A stretch of DNA of 64,000 bases from Streptomyces puniciscabiei (GTDB lineage Bacteria; Actinomycetota; Actinomycetes; Streptomycetales; Streptomycetaceae). Position 1 is the stretch's first letter; every line of letters begins with the position of its first letter. The notes under the pieces are model-generated. The model saw nothing but the letters and a program-made list of their open reading frames with translations. It had not been told where the DNA came from and did not search any database. Positions 8,468 to 16,635 of the stretch are shown here, piece by piece. The stretch is taken from contig NZ_VFNX01000003.1 in assembly GCF_006715785.1 (NCBI RefSeq), positions 62,001 through 126,000 on the forward strand. The letters run 5' to 3'. Both the position numbers and the translations under genes were made by a program.

Positions 8468-9166
8468 TCAGGGGGGCCGCCCCGGAGCCGGGGCCCGGTG
8501 TGACGTCCGGAACCGGTCCGCCGCCGGGGCTTCCGGGATCCGAGCGGGGGACGGCGCGGTCCGCGGGCCCGCCGGATCGGGGGCCGAGGCGGTCCGTTGG
8601 GGCGCTCCGCCGGGCGCTCCGCCGGCGGGCGGGCCGGTGCCGTCGGGGTGGTGGGCGGCGGGTCTGCCGGTCGTGCCCGGAGAAGCGCCCGGCCGGTTCT
8701 GCCGCGGACCTGACTGGACGGGGTACGGCGCTGCGGTGCCCGGGGATGCGGTCTGCGCCGGCTCGTCGTCGCCGCAGGGCGCGGCGGTGGCCCGGGCCGG
8801 CGCGGGTACGGCCTGGTCGTGGCGTACGTCGTGACCGAAGCGGCGTTCGATCCGGGAGCGTGTCGAGGCGTTGACGGTGGCGCTGCCGGTGACCGCCCGG
8901 GGTACCGGTGTCACCGCGATCACCTGCCCGGACGGTAGCCGGACCAGGCGCTGCCCCGGGCCCCGAAGCCGCCGCGGGCCGGCGCGGGCGACCGCAGCGG
9001 GTTGCCGCAGAACGCACGTGGGTGTCGGCGCGCGGCACGACAGGGGTCGGGCCGCGCTGACAGTGGCGAGACGGGCGGTACCGCCGTAGGGGCCGGGTCC
9101 CTGGGGCGCGGCGGGAAGCCACGACGATGGATCCGGCGGATATCCGCACCGTACATCCTCCATCAC
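8468..9166 (-). CDS. Possible proline-rich hypothetical protein (uncertain)
   Basis: The 940 bp between the PAS regulator and the membrane protein holds competing open frames on both strands. The minus-strand frame ending at 8468 has the most gene-like codon pattern in its middle, where most third positions are G or C. It reads a plausible segment RLVRLPSGQVIAVTPVPRAV followed by a Pro/Ala/Gly-rich tail. No family is recognised and no strong ribosome site fixes a start, so the true gene may begin well downstream of 9166. An overlapping plus-strand frame (8310-8834) looks less likely. The whole stretch may be non-coding. Confidence 0.3.
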   Translation of the reverse strand: MMEDVRCGYPPDPSSWLPAAPQGPGPYGGTARLATVSAARPLSCRAPTPTCVLRQPAAVARAGPRRLRGPGQRLVRLPSGQVIAVTPVPRAVTGSATVNASTRSRIERRFGHDVRHDQAVPAPARATAAPCGDDEPAQTASPGTAAPYPVQSGPRQNRPGASPGTTGRPAAHHPDGTGPPAGGAPGGAPQRTASAPDPAGPRTAPSPARIPEAPAADRFRTSHRAPAPGRPP

Positions 9167-9229
9167 TGTGGGTGCTTCCTCCTCCTGGTTTGCATCGCTC
9201 CCGTTTGGCCGGCAACTCGGGGGCGGGTC

Positions 9230-9283
9230 ATGATGAAAGACGACACCGGCGGTTTGGCCGCGACGAAGGGCGCAGGGCCGTGA
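9230..9283 (+). CDS. Possible 17-codon leader ORF overlapping the next start
   Basis: ATGATG at 9230 opens a 17-codon frame whose TGA (9281-9283) overlaps the GTG start of the lipase-maturation-factor-like gene at 9280. This arrangement could couple their translation. A GGGGGCGGG stretch precedes it. The peptide is MMKDDTGGLAATKGAGP. No homology is known to me; it may be chance. Confidence 0.25.
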   Translation: MMKDDTGGLAATKGAGP

Positions 9284-10701
9284 ACTGGTTCACCGCTCCC
9301 GACTACTGGCTGAGCCGGCTGGTCCTCCAGCGGGCTCTGGCGGCCCTGTACCTGGTGGCGTTCCTGACGGCCGCGCGGCAGTTCCGGGCCCTGCTGGGCG
9401 AGCGAGGCATGCTGCCGATCCCCCACTATGTGGCGCGGATCCCCTTCAAACGGGCGCCGAGCCTGTTCCATCTGCACTACTCCGACCGCTTCTTCGCCGG
9501 CTGCGCGTGGGCCGGTTGCGCGGTGTCGGCGGCGCTGCTGGCCGGCGCGGACTCCCTGCTGCCGCTGTGGGCCGGGATCCTGCTGTGGCTGGTGCCGTGG
9601 GCGCTGTATCTGTCGGTCGTGAACGTGGGCCAGACGTGGTACGCGTTCGGCTGGGAGTCGCTGCTGCTGGAGACGGGTTTCCTGGCCGCGTTCCTCGGCA
9701 ACGACGAGGTGGCGCCGCCGATCCTCGTGCTGTTCCTGCTGCGCTGGATCCTGTTCCGGGTGGAGTTCGGCGCCGGGCTGATCAAGCTGCGGGGCGACGC
9801 GTGCTGGCGGAAGCTGACCTGCCTGTACTACCACCACGAGACCCAGCCCATGCCGGGCCCGCTGAGCTGGTTCTTCCACCATCTGCCGAAGCCGCTGCAC
9901 CGGGTGGAGGTGGCCGCCAACCATGTGACCCAACTGCTCGTGCCGGTGCTGCTGTTCACGCCGCAGCCGATCGCCTCGGCCGCGGCCGCGCTGATGATCG
10001 TCACGCAGCTGTGGCTGGTGCTGTCCGGCAACTTCTCCTGGCTGAACTGGATCACCATCGTGCTGGCCGTGTCCGCGCTGCGGCTGCCCGGGTCCGCCCC
10101 GCCGGTGCCGGCGGCGCCGCTGTGGTACGAGGTCCTGGTGCTGGCTCTCGCCGCGCTGCTGCTCTTCCTGAGCTACCACCCCGTGGTCAACATGATCTCC
10201 CGGCGCCAGGTCATGAACCGTTCGTTCGACCCGCTGCACCTGGTGAACACCTACGGCGCGTTCGGCAGCGTCAGCCGGGTCCGCTACGAGGTCGTGGTCG
10301 AGGGCACGCTGGACGACGTACCCCGCGAGGACGCGGACTGGCGGGAGTACGAGTTCCGGGGCAAGCCCGGAGACACCCGGCACTGGCCGCGCCAGTTCGC
10401 CCCCTACCATCTGCGCCTGGACTGGCTGATGTGGTTCGCGGCGCTGTCCCCCGCCTATGCCGGGGAATGGTTCGGCGGCCTGGTGGAACGCCTGCTGGAG
10501 AACGACCGCGACACCCTGCGCCTGCTGCGCCGCTCCCCCTTCCCGCCGGACACCCCGCCCCGGTACGTCCGCGCGCGCCTGTTCCGCTACCGCTACACCA
10601 CCTGGCGGGAGCTGCGGGAGTCGGGCGCGTGCTGGGAGCGGACGTATGTGCGCGAGTACCTGCCGCCCATCAGGCTGGCGGAAGGAGCCGAGCGTGCGTA
10701 G
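9280..10701 (+). CDS. Lipase maturation factor (LMF1)-like membrane protein
   Basis: Polytopic membrane protein of 473 aa resembling the LMF1 family, whose vertebrate members assist lipase folding in the ER. Bacterial relatives are uncharacterised. At least eight hydrophobic segments occur in the first 300 residues, with family-like motifs such as GQTWYAFGWESLLLETGF and FRVEFGAGLIKLRGD. A hydrophilic C-terminal region (about 310-470) contains LHLVNTYGAFGSVSRVR. The GTG at 9280 overlaps the stop of a short leader frame. The gene stands alone; a strong inverted repeat at 10722-10750 follows it and the convergent small secreted protein gene. Whether it matures a secreted lipase here is unknown. 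Confidence 0.82.
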   Translation: MNWFTAPDYWLSRLVLQRALAALYLVAFLTAARQFRALLGERGMLPIPHYVARIPFKRAPSLFHLHYSDRFFAGCAWAGCAVSAALLAGADSLLPLWAGILLWLVPWALYLSVVNVGQTWYAFGWESLLLETGFLAAFLGNDEVAPPILVLFLLRWILFRVEFGAGLIKLRGDACWRKLTCLYYHHETQPMPGPLSWFFHHLPKPLHRVEVAANHVTQLLVPVLLFTPQPIASAAAALMIVTQLWLVLSGNFSWLNWITIVLAVSALRLPGSAPPVPAAPLWYEVLVLALAALLLFLSYHPVVNMISRRQVMNRSFDPLHLVNTYGAFGSVSRVRYEVVVEGTLDDVPREDADWREYEFRGKPGDTRHWPRQFAPYHLRLDWLMWFAALSPAYAGEWFGGLVERLLENDRDTLRLLRRSPFPPDTPPRYVRARLFRYRYTTWRELRESGACWERTYVREYLPPIRLAEGAERA

Positions 10702-10721
10702 CGGTGGGTGGGGCCGGTGGG

Positions 10722-10750
10722 CCCGGCGGCGGGGCGCGCACGCCGCCGGG
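10722..10750. terminator. Probable bidirectional terminator hairpin
   Basis: A perfect 10-bp inverted repeat, CCCGGCGGCG (10722-10731) and CGCCGCCGGG (10741-10750), with a 9-nt loop. It lies between the convergent LMF1-like gene (stop 10701) and the small SH3-like gene (stop 10761). No U-tract follows, which is usual in Streptomyces. Confidence 0.6.
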
Positions 10751-10760
10751 CGGCGGGGAC

Positions 10761-11138
10761 TCAGCAGTGGCCGACGTAGCTCTGCACGTACCCGGTCGTG
10801 AGGTAGTAGTCGCTGACGTAGTGGCCGCCGCCCGCCGAGTACAGGCGGTCCCAGACGGTGTAGTCGTTGACGGAGCTGCCGGTGGTCCAGCAGTCCACCT
10901 CGACCTTGGTCCCGTTGGCCGGCGTGAAGGCGACCGGGGCCGAGGTGCTCGGGCTGGTGCGCACCTTCAGGCCGCTGGGCGCCTTCTGCACGTAGGCGCA
11001 CCACGCCCGGGGGTCGCTGCCGAAGGAACCGCAGCGGAACGCGTCCGCGCCGGCCGCGGGTGCGAAGGCCACCGCGGAGGCGAAGAGCCCGGCGGAGCCC
11101 GCCGTGACGACGACGGCCTTCCAGCGTGCGAATCCCAT
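10761..11138 (-). CDS. Small secreted SH3-like (bacterial SH3) protein
   Basis: Exported protein of 125 aa. A Sec-type signal peptide spans about residues 1-31 (basic MGFARWK, hydrophobic stretch, AGADA). The mature part has cysteines in RCGSF, WCAYV, DCWTT and GHC, suggesting two disulfides, and an SH3b-like fold around GLKVRTSPSTSAPVAF. Such domains often bind the cell wall, but no catalytic domain is attached. ATG 11138 is preceded by GGGGAAG, fixing the start; the longer open frame upstream is spurious. It is separated from the fucose operon by about 150 bp and is not obviously part of it. Confidence 0.82.
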   Translation of the reverse strand: MGFARWKAVVVTAGSAGLFASAVAFAPAAGADAFRCGSFGSDPRAWCAYVQKAPSGLKVRTSPSTSAPVAFTPANGTKVEVDCWTTGSSVNDYTVWDRLYSAGGGHYVSDYYLTTGYVQSYVGHC

Positions 11139-11290
11139 GACTTCCCCTGTGCTGTCGGTGCCGTCCGCCGGTCGGTGCGGACGGCTCGGCCGTGGACAGG
11201 GACGACGGTACGCAGGGGCGTGGCGGGGACACATCAACCGGGGGGTGGGCTCGGGGCAAACCTGTGCGGTAGCCGCATCGGAGGCCGTGC

Positions 11291-12166
11291 TCACTGGCCG
11301 GGGGCGCAGGTTCCCAGGCCGTAGACGCGGGTGGCGGTGGCGTCGAACAGCTGGGCGCGCTCGTCCCCGGTCAGGTCCCGGGCCAGGCCGCGCACGACTT
11401 GCGCCACCTGTGCGTACGTCCCCGCCGGCGTGCACGCCGGCCAGTCCGAGCCGAACATCAGGCGGCCGGGCCCGAAGGCGTTCAGCACCGTGTCCCAGTA
11501 GGGGCGTACGGGTGCGAGCGGCCAGGTGTCGCGGCCCCACAGCGACCGGTCCGCCTCGGTGAGCATCCCGGACACCTTGCACACCGTGTTGGGCAGCGCG
11601 GACAGCGCCCTGATGTGCGTGGCCCAGGGTTCGACCGCGCCGGACGCGACGGGCGGCTTGCCCAGGTGGTCCAGGACGAACGTGAGCTGGGGCAGCGCCT
11701 CGGCCGCCCGGACACACGCCGGGAGCTGGTGGGGCAGGACGACCAGGTCGTACACCAGGCCCGCCGCCGCCACGGCCGCGAGTCCCCGCCGTACGTCCTC
11801 GCGCAGCAGCCACTCCGGGTCCGGCTCGCCCTGGACCTGGTGCCGGATGCCCTTCAGGTAGGCGCCGCCGGGGAGTTCGCGCAGCCGGACCAGTTCGTCG
11901 GTGACGTCCGGGCGGGTCAGGTCGGTCCAGCCCACGACACCCGCGATCAGCTCGTGCCCGGCCGCCAGGGCCAGGAACTCCGGGGTCTCCTCCGGGACGG
12001 TGACCGTCTGGACGAGGACCGTACGGTCCACGCCGGCCGCGCGGGCCTCGGGCTCCAGGTCGGTCACCGTGAAGTTCCGTCGCAGGGACTGGAGTTCAGG
12101 CCCCTTGATCCAGTCCTGGTCGCGGACGGACAGATCCCAGACGTGGTGGTGGGCGTCGACGGTCAC
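11291..12166 (-). CDS. Amidohydrolase, probable L-fucono-lactonase
   Basis: Metal-dependent hydrolase of the amidohydrolase-2 family (291 aa) that would open L-fuconolactone to L-fuconate. The N-terminal metal motif is VDAHHHVWD, a central segment is FVLDHLGKPP, and the late catalytic aspartate lies in MFGSDWPA, all as in L-fucono-/L-rhamnono-lactonases. The GTG start (12166) overlaps the TGA of the mutarotase gene by 4 bases, so translation is probably coupled. It is the last gene of the eight-gene sugar operon that starts at 19179. Rhamnonate chemistry is possible, but the adjoining dehydratase favours fucose. Confidence 0.85.
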   Translation of the reverse strand: MTVDAHHHVWDLSVRDQDWIKGPELQSLRRNFTVTDLEPEARAAGVDRTVLVQTVTVPEETPEFLALAAGHELIAGVVGWTDLTRPDVTDELVRLRELPGGAYLKGIRHQVQGEPDPEWLLREDVRRGLAAVAAAGLVYDLVVLPHQLPACVRAAEALPQLTFVLDHLGKPPVASGAVEPWATHIRALSALPNTVCKVSGMLTEADRSLWGRDTWPLAPVRPYWDTVLNAFGPGRLMFGSDWPACTPAGTYAQVAQVVRGLARDLTGDERAQLFDATATRVYGLGTCAPGQ

Positions 12167-12513
12167 GGCAGCTCCCAGACGACGGGCAGTCCGGCGTTCC
12201 CGCCGCCTTCGGAGTAGTCGTGCACGACGTCGAGCAGTTCGGCCGTGCGGGCCTGCCAGGCCACGTTGACCGGCAGCTGTTCCAGTTGGGCGAGCAGGCG
12301 GCCGTAGTCCGCACAGTCCAGCAGATGGAACAGGGCGCTCCCTCCCCCACGCTCGGCTTCGCTCGCGCGGGGGGACCCCCACCGCCAGATGGTCCAGGAG
12401 GTGGCACCGGCGGCGCGGATGGCCCGGGTCAGTTCCTCCGGGACCGCGCGATGGGCCGCCTCGTACGCGGCGATCCGGTCGGGGCGGACCTTGGTGTGCA
12501 GGGCGACTCTCAT
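12163..12513 (-). CDS. L-fucose/L-rhamnose mutarotase family protein
   Basis: Small sugar mutarotase (116 aa) that would interconvert alpha and beta anomers of L-fucose or L-rhamnose before oxidation. The N-terminus RVALHTKVRPDRIAAYEAAH, the segment TSWTIWRW and LFHLLDCADYGRL fit the RhaM/FucM-like ferredoxin-fold family. Between WTIWRW and LFHLLD there is an extra stretch, GSPRASEAERGGGSA, encoded by a palindromic Streptomyces repeat (12338-12382), which lengthens a loop by about a dozen residues without shifting the frame. It overlaps the lactonase gene and the aldo/keto reductase gene by 4 bases on either side. Confidence 0.85.
   Translation of the reverse strand: MRVALHTKVRPDRIAAYEAAHRAVPEELTRAIRAAGATSWTIWRWGSPRASEAERGGGSALFHLLDCADYGRLLAQLEQLPVNVAWQARTAELLDVVHDYSEGGGNAGLPVVWELP
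12338..12382. repeat. Palindromic Streptomyces repeat unit inside the mutarotase gene
   Basis: A C-run, ACGCTCGGCTTCGCTCG and a G-run followed by ACCCCCA form an imperfect hairpin. It matches, from memory, a palindromic unit common between Streptomyces genes. Here it lies within a reading frame and is translated in phase as part of an inserted loop. Confidence 0.7.
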
Positions 12514-13481
12514 GACGGGCCCTCCTCTCGGGGCAGCAGACCGGACTCCCGCAGCTCCCGCCAGAACTCCGCCGGGACGGCCGTCGCGAACTGCTCGGCG
12601 CAGTCGTGGACTTCGGGCACGGAGCGGGGACCGGGCAGGACACTGGCGACGGCCGGGTGGGCGGCGGCGAAGGCCAGCGCGGCGGCGCGCAGGGTGATGC
12701 CGTGCCGCTCGGCCACCGCCTTCATCCGCAGGGCCCTGTCCAGCGTCTCCGGTGGGACACGGCGGTAGTCGTACGTCGACTCGGGCGTCGGGTCGGCCAG
12801 CAGGCCCGAGTTGAAGACGCCGCCGAGGACCACCGACACCCCGTGCTCGGCGGCCGCCGGCAGCAGTTCGGCGCCGGCGCTCTGGTCGAGCAGGGTGTAG
12901 CGGCCCGCGCACAGGACCACGTCCACGTCGGTGTCGCGGACGAACCGGGTGAGCATGGCGGTCTGGTTCATGCCCGCGCCGATCGCACCGACGACGCCCT
13001 CGGCGCGCAGCTTCTCCAGGGCCGGGTAGCCCTCGCGGAAGGCCTGCTCGGCGTGGTCGTCGGGGTCGTGCAGGTAGACGACGTCGACGCGGTCCAGGCC
13101 GAGGCGGCCCAGGCTCGCCTCCAGGGTGCGGCGGACGCCGTCGGCGCTGAAGTCCCACACCCGGCGGTGGGTCGCGGGTACGGCGAAGCCGTGGGCCAGG
13201 TCGTCACCCGTGCCGTCGGCCGGGTCGAGGCGGCGGCCGACCTTGGTGGAGAGGGTGTAGCCGGCCCGGTCGTACTGCCGCAGGGCGGCGCCGAGCCGGC
13301 GTTCGGACAGCCCGAGGCCGTAGTGCGGGGCGGTGTCGAAGTACCGGATGCCGCGCTGCCAGGCGGCCCGTACGGCCTGTCCCGCCTGCTCGTCGTCCAC
13401 CGGGCGGTAGAGGTTGCCGAGCGCCGCGGCGCCGAAGCCGAGCGGGGTGACCTCGACGCCGCTGCGGCCGAGCCGCGTCAC
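12510..13481 (-). CDS. Aldo/keto reductase, probable L-fucose (D-threo-aldose) 1-dehydrogenase
   Basis: NAD(P)-dependent oxidoreductase of the aldo/keto reductase superfamily (323 aa). It would oxidise L-fucose to L-fuconolactone, as D-threo-aldose 1-dehydrogenases do. Motifs are LGFGAAALGNLY near the N-terminus, FDTAPHYGLGLSERRLG with the catalytic Asp/Tyr, LHDPDD at the strand carrying the active-site His, and STKVGR with the Lys. Start GTG 13481 overlaps the SDR stop by 4 bases; its own stop overlaps the mutarotase ATG by 4 bases. Substrate assignment rests on operon context plus similarity to the fucose/pyridoxal dehydrogenase branch. Confidence 0.85.
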   Translation of the reverse strand: MTRLGRSGVEVTPLGFGAAALGNLYRPVDDEQAGQAVRAAWQRGIRYFDTAPHYGLGLSERRLGAALRQYDRAGYTLSTKVGRRLDPADGTGDDLAHGFAVPATHRRVWDFSADGVRRTLEASLGRLGLDRVDVVYLHDPDDHAEQAFREGYPALEKLRAEGVVGAIGAGMNQTAMLTRFVRDTDVDVVLCAGRYTLLDQSAGAELLPAAAEHGVSVVLGGVFNSGLLADPTPESTYDYRRVPPETLDRALRMKAVAERHGITLRAAALAFAAAHPAVASVLPGPRSVPEVHDCAEQFATAVPAEFWRELRESGLLPREEGPS

Positions 13482-14233
13482 CGGCCCACCGGCCGCAGCC
13501 TCAGGCCCTGCATGCCGCCGTCGACGGCGAGGGCGGTGCCGGTGGTAGCGCCGGACAGCGGACTGGCCAAGTAGGCGATGGCGCCCGCCACTTCGGCGGC
13601 GGAGACCAGCCGGCCGGTGGGCTGGCGGGCCTCCAGCGCCGCGCGTTCGGCGGCCGGGTCCGGGGCCGCGTCCAGCAGCCGGCCGATCCACGGGGTGTCC
13701 GCCGTACCGGGGTTGACGCAGTTCACGCGGATGCCCTCGCGGACGTGGTCGGCGGCCATGGCGAGGGTCAGGGAGTACACGGCGCCCTTGGTGGCGCTGT
13801 ACAGGGCCCGCTGGGGCAGTCCGGCGGTGGCAGCGATGGAGCAGGTGTTGACGATGGCGGCGTGCGACGAGCGGCGCAGGTGCGGGAGGGCGGCCCGGGC
13901 GGTGCGGACCATGCCGAGGACGTTGACGTCGAAGACGCGGAGCCACTCGTCGTCGTCGTTGTCCTCGACCGTGCCCTGGGCGCCGATCCCGGCGTTGTTG
14001 ACCAGCACGTCGAGGCCGCCGAGGTCCTCGGCGGCCCGCTCGACGGCGGCGCGGACCGAGGCGTCGTCGGTGACGTCGGCGCGGTGGGCGAGGAGCGGCT
14101 TGTCGACGTCCGCGGGGTCCCGGTCGAGGACGGCGACCCGGGCGCCACGGGCGGCGAGGAGGTCGGCGGTGGCCCGGCCTATGCCGGACGCGCCGCCGGT
14201 GACCAGGGCGCTGAGGCCCTCGAAGTCGCTCAT
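13478..14233 (-). CDS. SDR oxidoreductase, probable 2-keto-3-deoxy-L-fuconate dehydrogenase
   Basis: Short-chain dehydrogenase of 251 aa. The cofactor loop is VTGGASGIG, followed by NNAGIG, the catalytic Ser in [11 protein letters not shown] and the YSATKGA motif with Tyr and Lys. [10 protein letters not shown] is also typical. In the known non-phosphorylating L-fucose route an SDR oxidises 2-keto-3-deoxy-L-fuconate at C4 with NAD+. Its place directly after the L-fuconate dehydratase gene (4-bp overlap) fits that step. A glucose-dehydrogenase-like or other sugar role cannot be excluded from sequence alone. Confidence 0.85.
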   Translation of the reverse strand: MSDFEGLSALVTGGASGIGRATADLLAARGARVAVLDRDPADVDKPLLAHRADVTDDASVRAAVERAAEDLGGLDVLVNNAGIGAQGTVEDNDDDEWLRVFDVNVLGMVRTARAALPHLRRSSHAAIVNTCSIAATAGLPQRALYSATKGAVYSLTLAMAADHVREGIRVNCVNPGTADTPWIGRLLDAAPDPAAERAALEARQPTGRLVSAAEVAGAIAYLASPLSGATTGTALAVDGGMQGLRLRPVGR

Positions 14234-15588
14234 GCGGCCTGTCCCTTCTGGGTGTCGGGGTCGGCGGCCCAGTAGGTGCCGCCGGGGAAGGTGTAGCGCG
14301 CGATCGACTCCGGGCGCAGGGCGGCGGAGAAGCCGGGCGCGGTGGGGGCGGTGTAGTGGCCGTCGCGGATGACGACCGGGGTGGTGAAGTGCTCGTGAAG
14401 GTGGTCGACGTACTCGATGACCCGGTCCTCGGTGGTGCCCGAGACGGCCACGTAGTCGAACATCGACAGGTGCTGGACGAGTTCGCACAGGCCGACGCCC
14501 CCCGCGTGCGGGCAGACCGGGACGCCGAACCTGGCGGCGAGCAGCAGGATGGCGAGGTTCTCGTTGACGCCGGCGACCCGGGCGGCGTCGATCTGGACGA
14601 TGTCGAGGGCGCCCGCCTGGAGGAGCTGCTTGAACATGATCCGGTTGTGCACGTGCTCGCCCGTGGCGACCTTGACCGGGGCCACCGCGCGGCGGATGGC
14701 GGCGTGGCCCAGGACGTCGTCGGGGCTGGTGGGCTCCTCGATCCAGTACGGGCCGAACTCGGCGAGGGCCTTGGTCCAGCGGATCGCCTCGTCGACGTTC
14801 CAGCGCTGGTTGGCGTCGACGGCGAGCCGGATGTCCGGACCGACGGCCGCGCGGGCGACCCGGCAGCGCCGGAGGTCGTCGTCGAGGTCGGCGCCGACCT
14901 TCAGCTTGATCTGCGTGAAACCGTCGGCGACGGCCTGCGCGGCGAGCCGGGTCAGCTTGTCGTCGTCGTAGCCGAGCCAGCCCGGGGAGGTGGTGTAGGC
15001 GGGGTAGCCCCGCTCCAGCAGCCGGGCCCGGCGCTCCCCGGCGCCTTCTCTCCCCCGCCTCAGCAGGTCGAGGGCCTCGGCGGGGGTGAGCGCGTCCGCG
15101 ATGTACCGGAAGTCGATCTGCCCGACCAGCCACTCGGGTTCGGCGTCGGCGAGCAGCTGCCACAGGGGCTTTCCGGCGCGCCGGGCGGCGAGGTCCCAGA
15201 CGGCGTTGACCACGGCCCCTACCGCCATGTGCATCACGCCCTTCTCCGGGCCGAGCCAGCGCAGCTGGCTGTCGCCGATCAGGTCCCGGAGGAGCGAGCC
15301 GGGGTCGGCGCACAGCTCGGCCACCTCGCGGCCGAGCACATGGTCCCTGAGCGCGTCGATCGCGGCGACCTGGACGTCGTTGCCCCGCCCGATGGTGAAG
15401 ACGAACCCGTGTCCCTCGTGCCCGTCGGCGGCGTCGGTGCGCAGCACGGCGTAGGCCGCCGAGTAGTCGGGGTCGGGGTTCATCGCGTCGGAGCCGTCCA
15501 GCTCGCGCGAGGTGGGGAAACGGATGTCGTGGGTGTCGACCGCGATGACGCGGGCGGGGGCCTGGGACACTGAAGTCCTTTCGGTCAT
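14230..15588 (-). CDS. L-fuconate dehydratase (enolase superfamily)
   Basis: Mandelate-racemase-type dehydratase of 452 aa, which would turn L-fuconate into 2-keto-3-deoxy-L-fuconate. The N-terminal capping region reads [19 protein letters not shown], a hallmark of the FucD/ENOSF1 group. The catalytic lysines are in FTQIKLKVG. Metal ligands follow in [19 protein letters not shown] and VATGEHVHN, and the catalytic His is in [11 protein letters not shown]. Length matches the family. This gene is the best single indicator that the operon handles L-fucose rather than L-rhamnose. It starts 18 bp after the permease gene and overlaps the SDR by 4 bases. Confidence 0.93.
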   Translation of the reverse strand: MTERTSVSQAPARVIAVDTHDIRFPTSRELDGSDAMNPDPDYSAAYAVLRTDAADGHEGHGFVFTIGRGNDVQVAAIDALRDHVLGREVAELCADPGSLLRDLIGDSQLRWLGPEKGVMHMAVGAVVNAVWDLAARRAGKPLWQLLADAEPEWLVGQIDFRYIADALTPAEALDLLRRGREGAGERRARLLERGYPAYTTSPGWLGYDDDKLTRLAAQAVADGFTQIKLKVGADLDDDLRRCRVARAAVGPDIRLAVDANQRWNVDEAIRWTKALAEFGPYWIEEPTSPDDVLGHAAIRRAVAPVKVATGEHVHNRIMFKQLLQAGALDIVQIDAARVAGVNENLAILLLAARFGVPVCPHAGGVGLCELVQHLSMFDYVAVSGTTEDRVIEYVDHLHEHFTTPVVIRDGHYTAPTAPGFSAALRPESIARYTFPGGTYWAADPDTQKGQAA

Positions 15589-15606
15589 GGGGCAGCTGAT
15601 GGCTCG

Positions 15607-16635
15607 TCAGTCCTGGGCGCGGCCCGTCGTCACGCGCGCGATCATGAGGGCGACGAGGATGATCCCTCCGTAGATGGCCTGGATCCAGAACGACGGGACC
15701 TGGGCGAGGGTGAGCAGGTTCTGTACGACGCCCAGGAGGAGGACACCGGTCAGGGCGCCGAACATGGTGCCCTTGCCGCCGTCCAGGCTGATGCCGCCGA
15801 TCACGGCGGCCGCGAACACGGTGAAGATCATGTTCTGGCCCTGGTTGGCGCTGATCGCGCCGACGTACCCGGTCTGCAGCAGCCCGCCGACCGAGGCGAG
15901 CACACCCGCGACGACGTACACGCCGAGCATCACCCGGTCCACGCGGACACCGGCCGCGCGGGCGGCGTCCGCGTTGCCTCCGATCGCGTACAGGGCGCGG
16001 CCGGTGCGGTGGTACTTCAGCACGAACCCGGTGACGCCGAAGGCGACGGCGGCGAGCCACACGGACAGCGGGGCGTCGAGGAAGGTGGTGGTGGCCAGGG
16101 AGTAGAAGCTGTCGGGCATGCCGAACAGGGTCTTGCCCTTGGTGGCGCCGACCAGCAGACCGCGCAGCACGATGAGCATCGCGAGCGTGACGATGAAGGC
16201 GTTGAGCCGGAACTTCACGACCAGGACGCCGTTGAAGGCGCCGATCACCGCGCCGACCACGGGGATCGCGAGCAGGGCGAGCCCGGCCGGGAATTCCGTG
16301 CCCCAGCCGGACTGGCTCGCGGGCAGCACCAGCAGGGCCCCGACGGCCGGCGCGATGCCGACCACCGACTCCAGGGACAGGTCGAACCTGCCGGTGATCA
16401 GCACGAGGGACTCGGCGAGCACGACCATCGCGAGCGCGGCGGAGGCCCCGAGGATCGAGATCAGGTTCCGCTCGGTCAGGAACGAGTCGTTGACCACCGC
16501 GCCGAGCACCATGAGCAGCAACAGGGCGGGTACCAGGGCGAGTTCGCGGGCGCGGCGGAGCAGGACGGTCCTGGCCGACCGGGCGTCCGGGGTCTTCGTG
16601 GGTGCGAGCGGCGGGGCGGCCCGGGTGTCAGCCAT
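15607..16635 (-). CDS. CUT2-type sugar ABC transporter permease
   Basis: Membrane component of a ribose/RbsC-type importer (342 aa) with roughly ten hydrophobic segments. Family features are VLITGRFDLSLESVVG early and GGISLDGGKGTMFGAL late, matching the BPD_transp_2 fold. The ATG at 16635 is preferred because GGAG lies 6 bases upstream; an in-frame TTG at 16641 is less likely. It overlaps the end of the ATPase gene by 8 bases and is followed by the catabolic genes, so the cargo is probably L-fucose or a related deoxy sugar. Confidence 0.9.
   Translation of the reverse strand: MADTRAAPPLAPTKTPDARSARTVLLRRARELALVPALLLLMVLGAVVNDSFLTERNLISILGASAALAMVVLAESLVLITGRFDLSLESVVGIAPAVGALLVLPASQSGWGTEFPAGLALLAIPVVGAVIGAFNGVLVVKFRLNAFIVTLAMLIVLRGLLVGATKGKTLFGMPDSFYSLATTTFLDAPLSVWLAAVAFGVTGFVLKYHRTGRALYAIGGNADAARAAGVRVDRVMLGVYVVAGVLASVGGLLQTGYVGAISANQGQNMIFTVFAAAVIGGISLDGGKGTMFGALTGVLLLGVVQNLLTLAQVPSFWIQAIYGGIILVALMIARVTTGRAQD

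Noticed and set aside
10761..11813. 350-aa version of the small SH3-like protein
   Set aside because: The extension lies in a shadow frame of the lactonase gene; a clear ribosome site and signal peptide begin at 11138.
11399..12217. Plus-strand frame over the lactonase gene
   Set aside because: Antisense of the VDAHHHVWD-bearing lactonase; no independent support.
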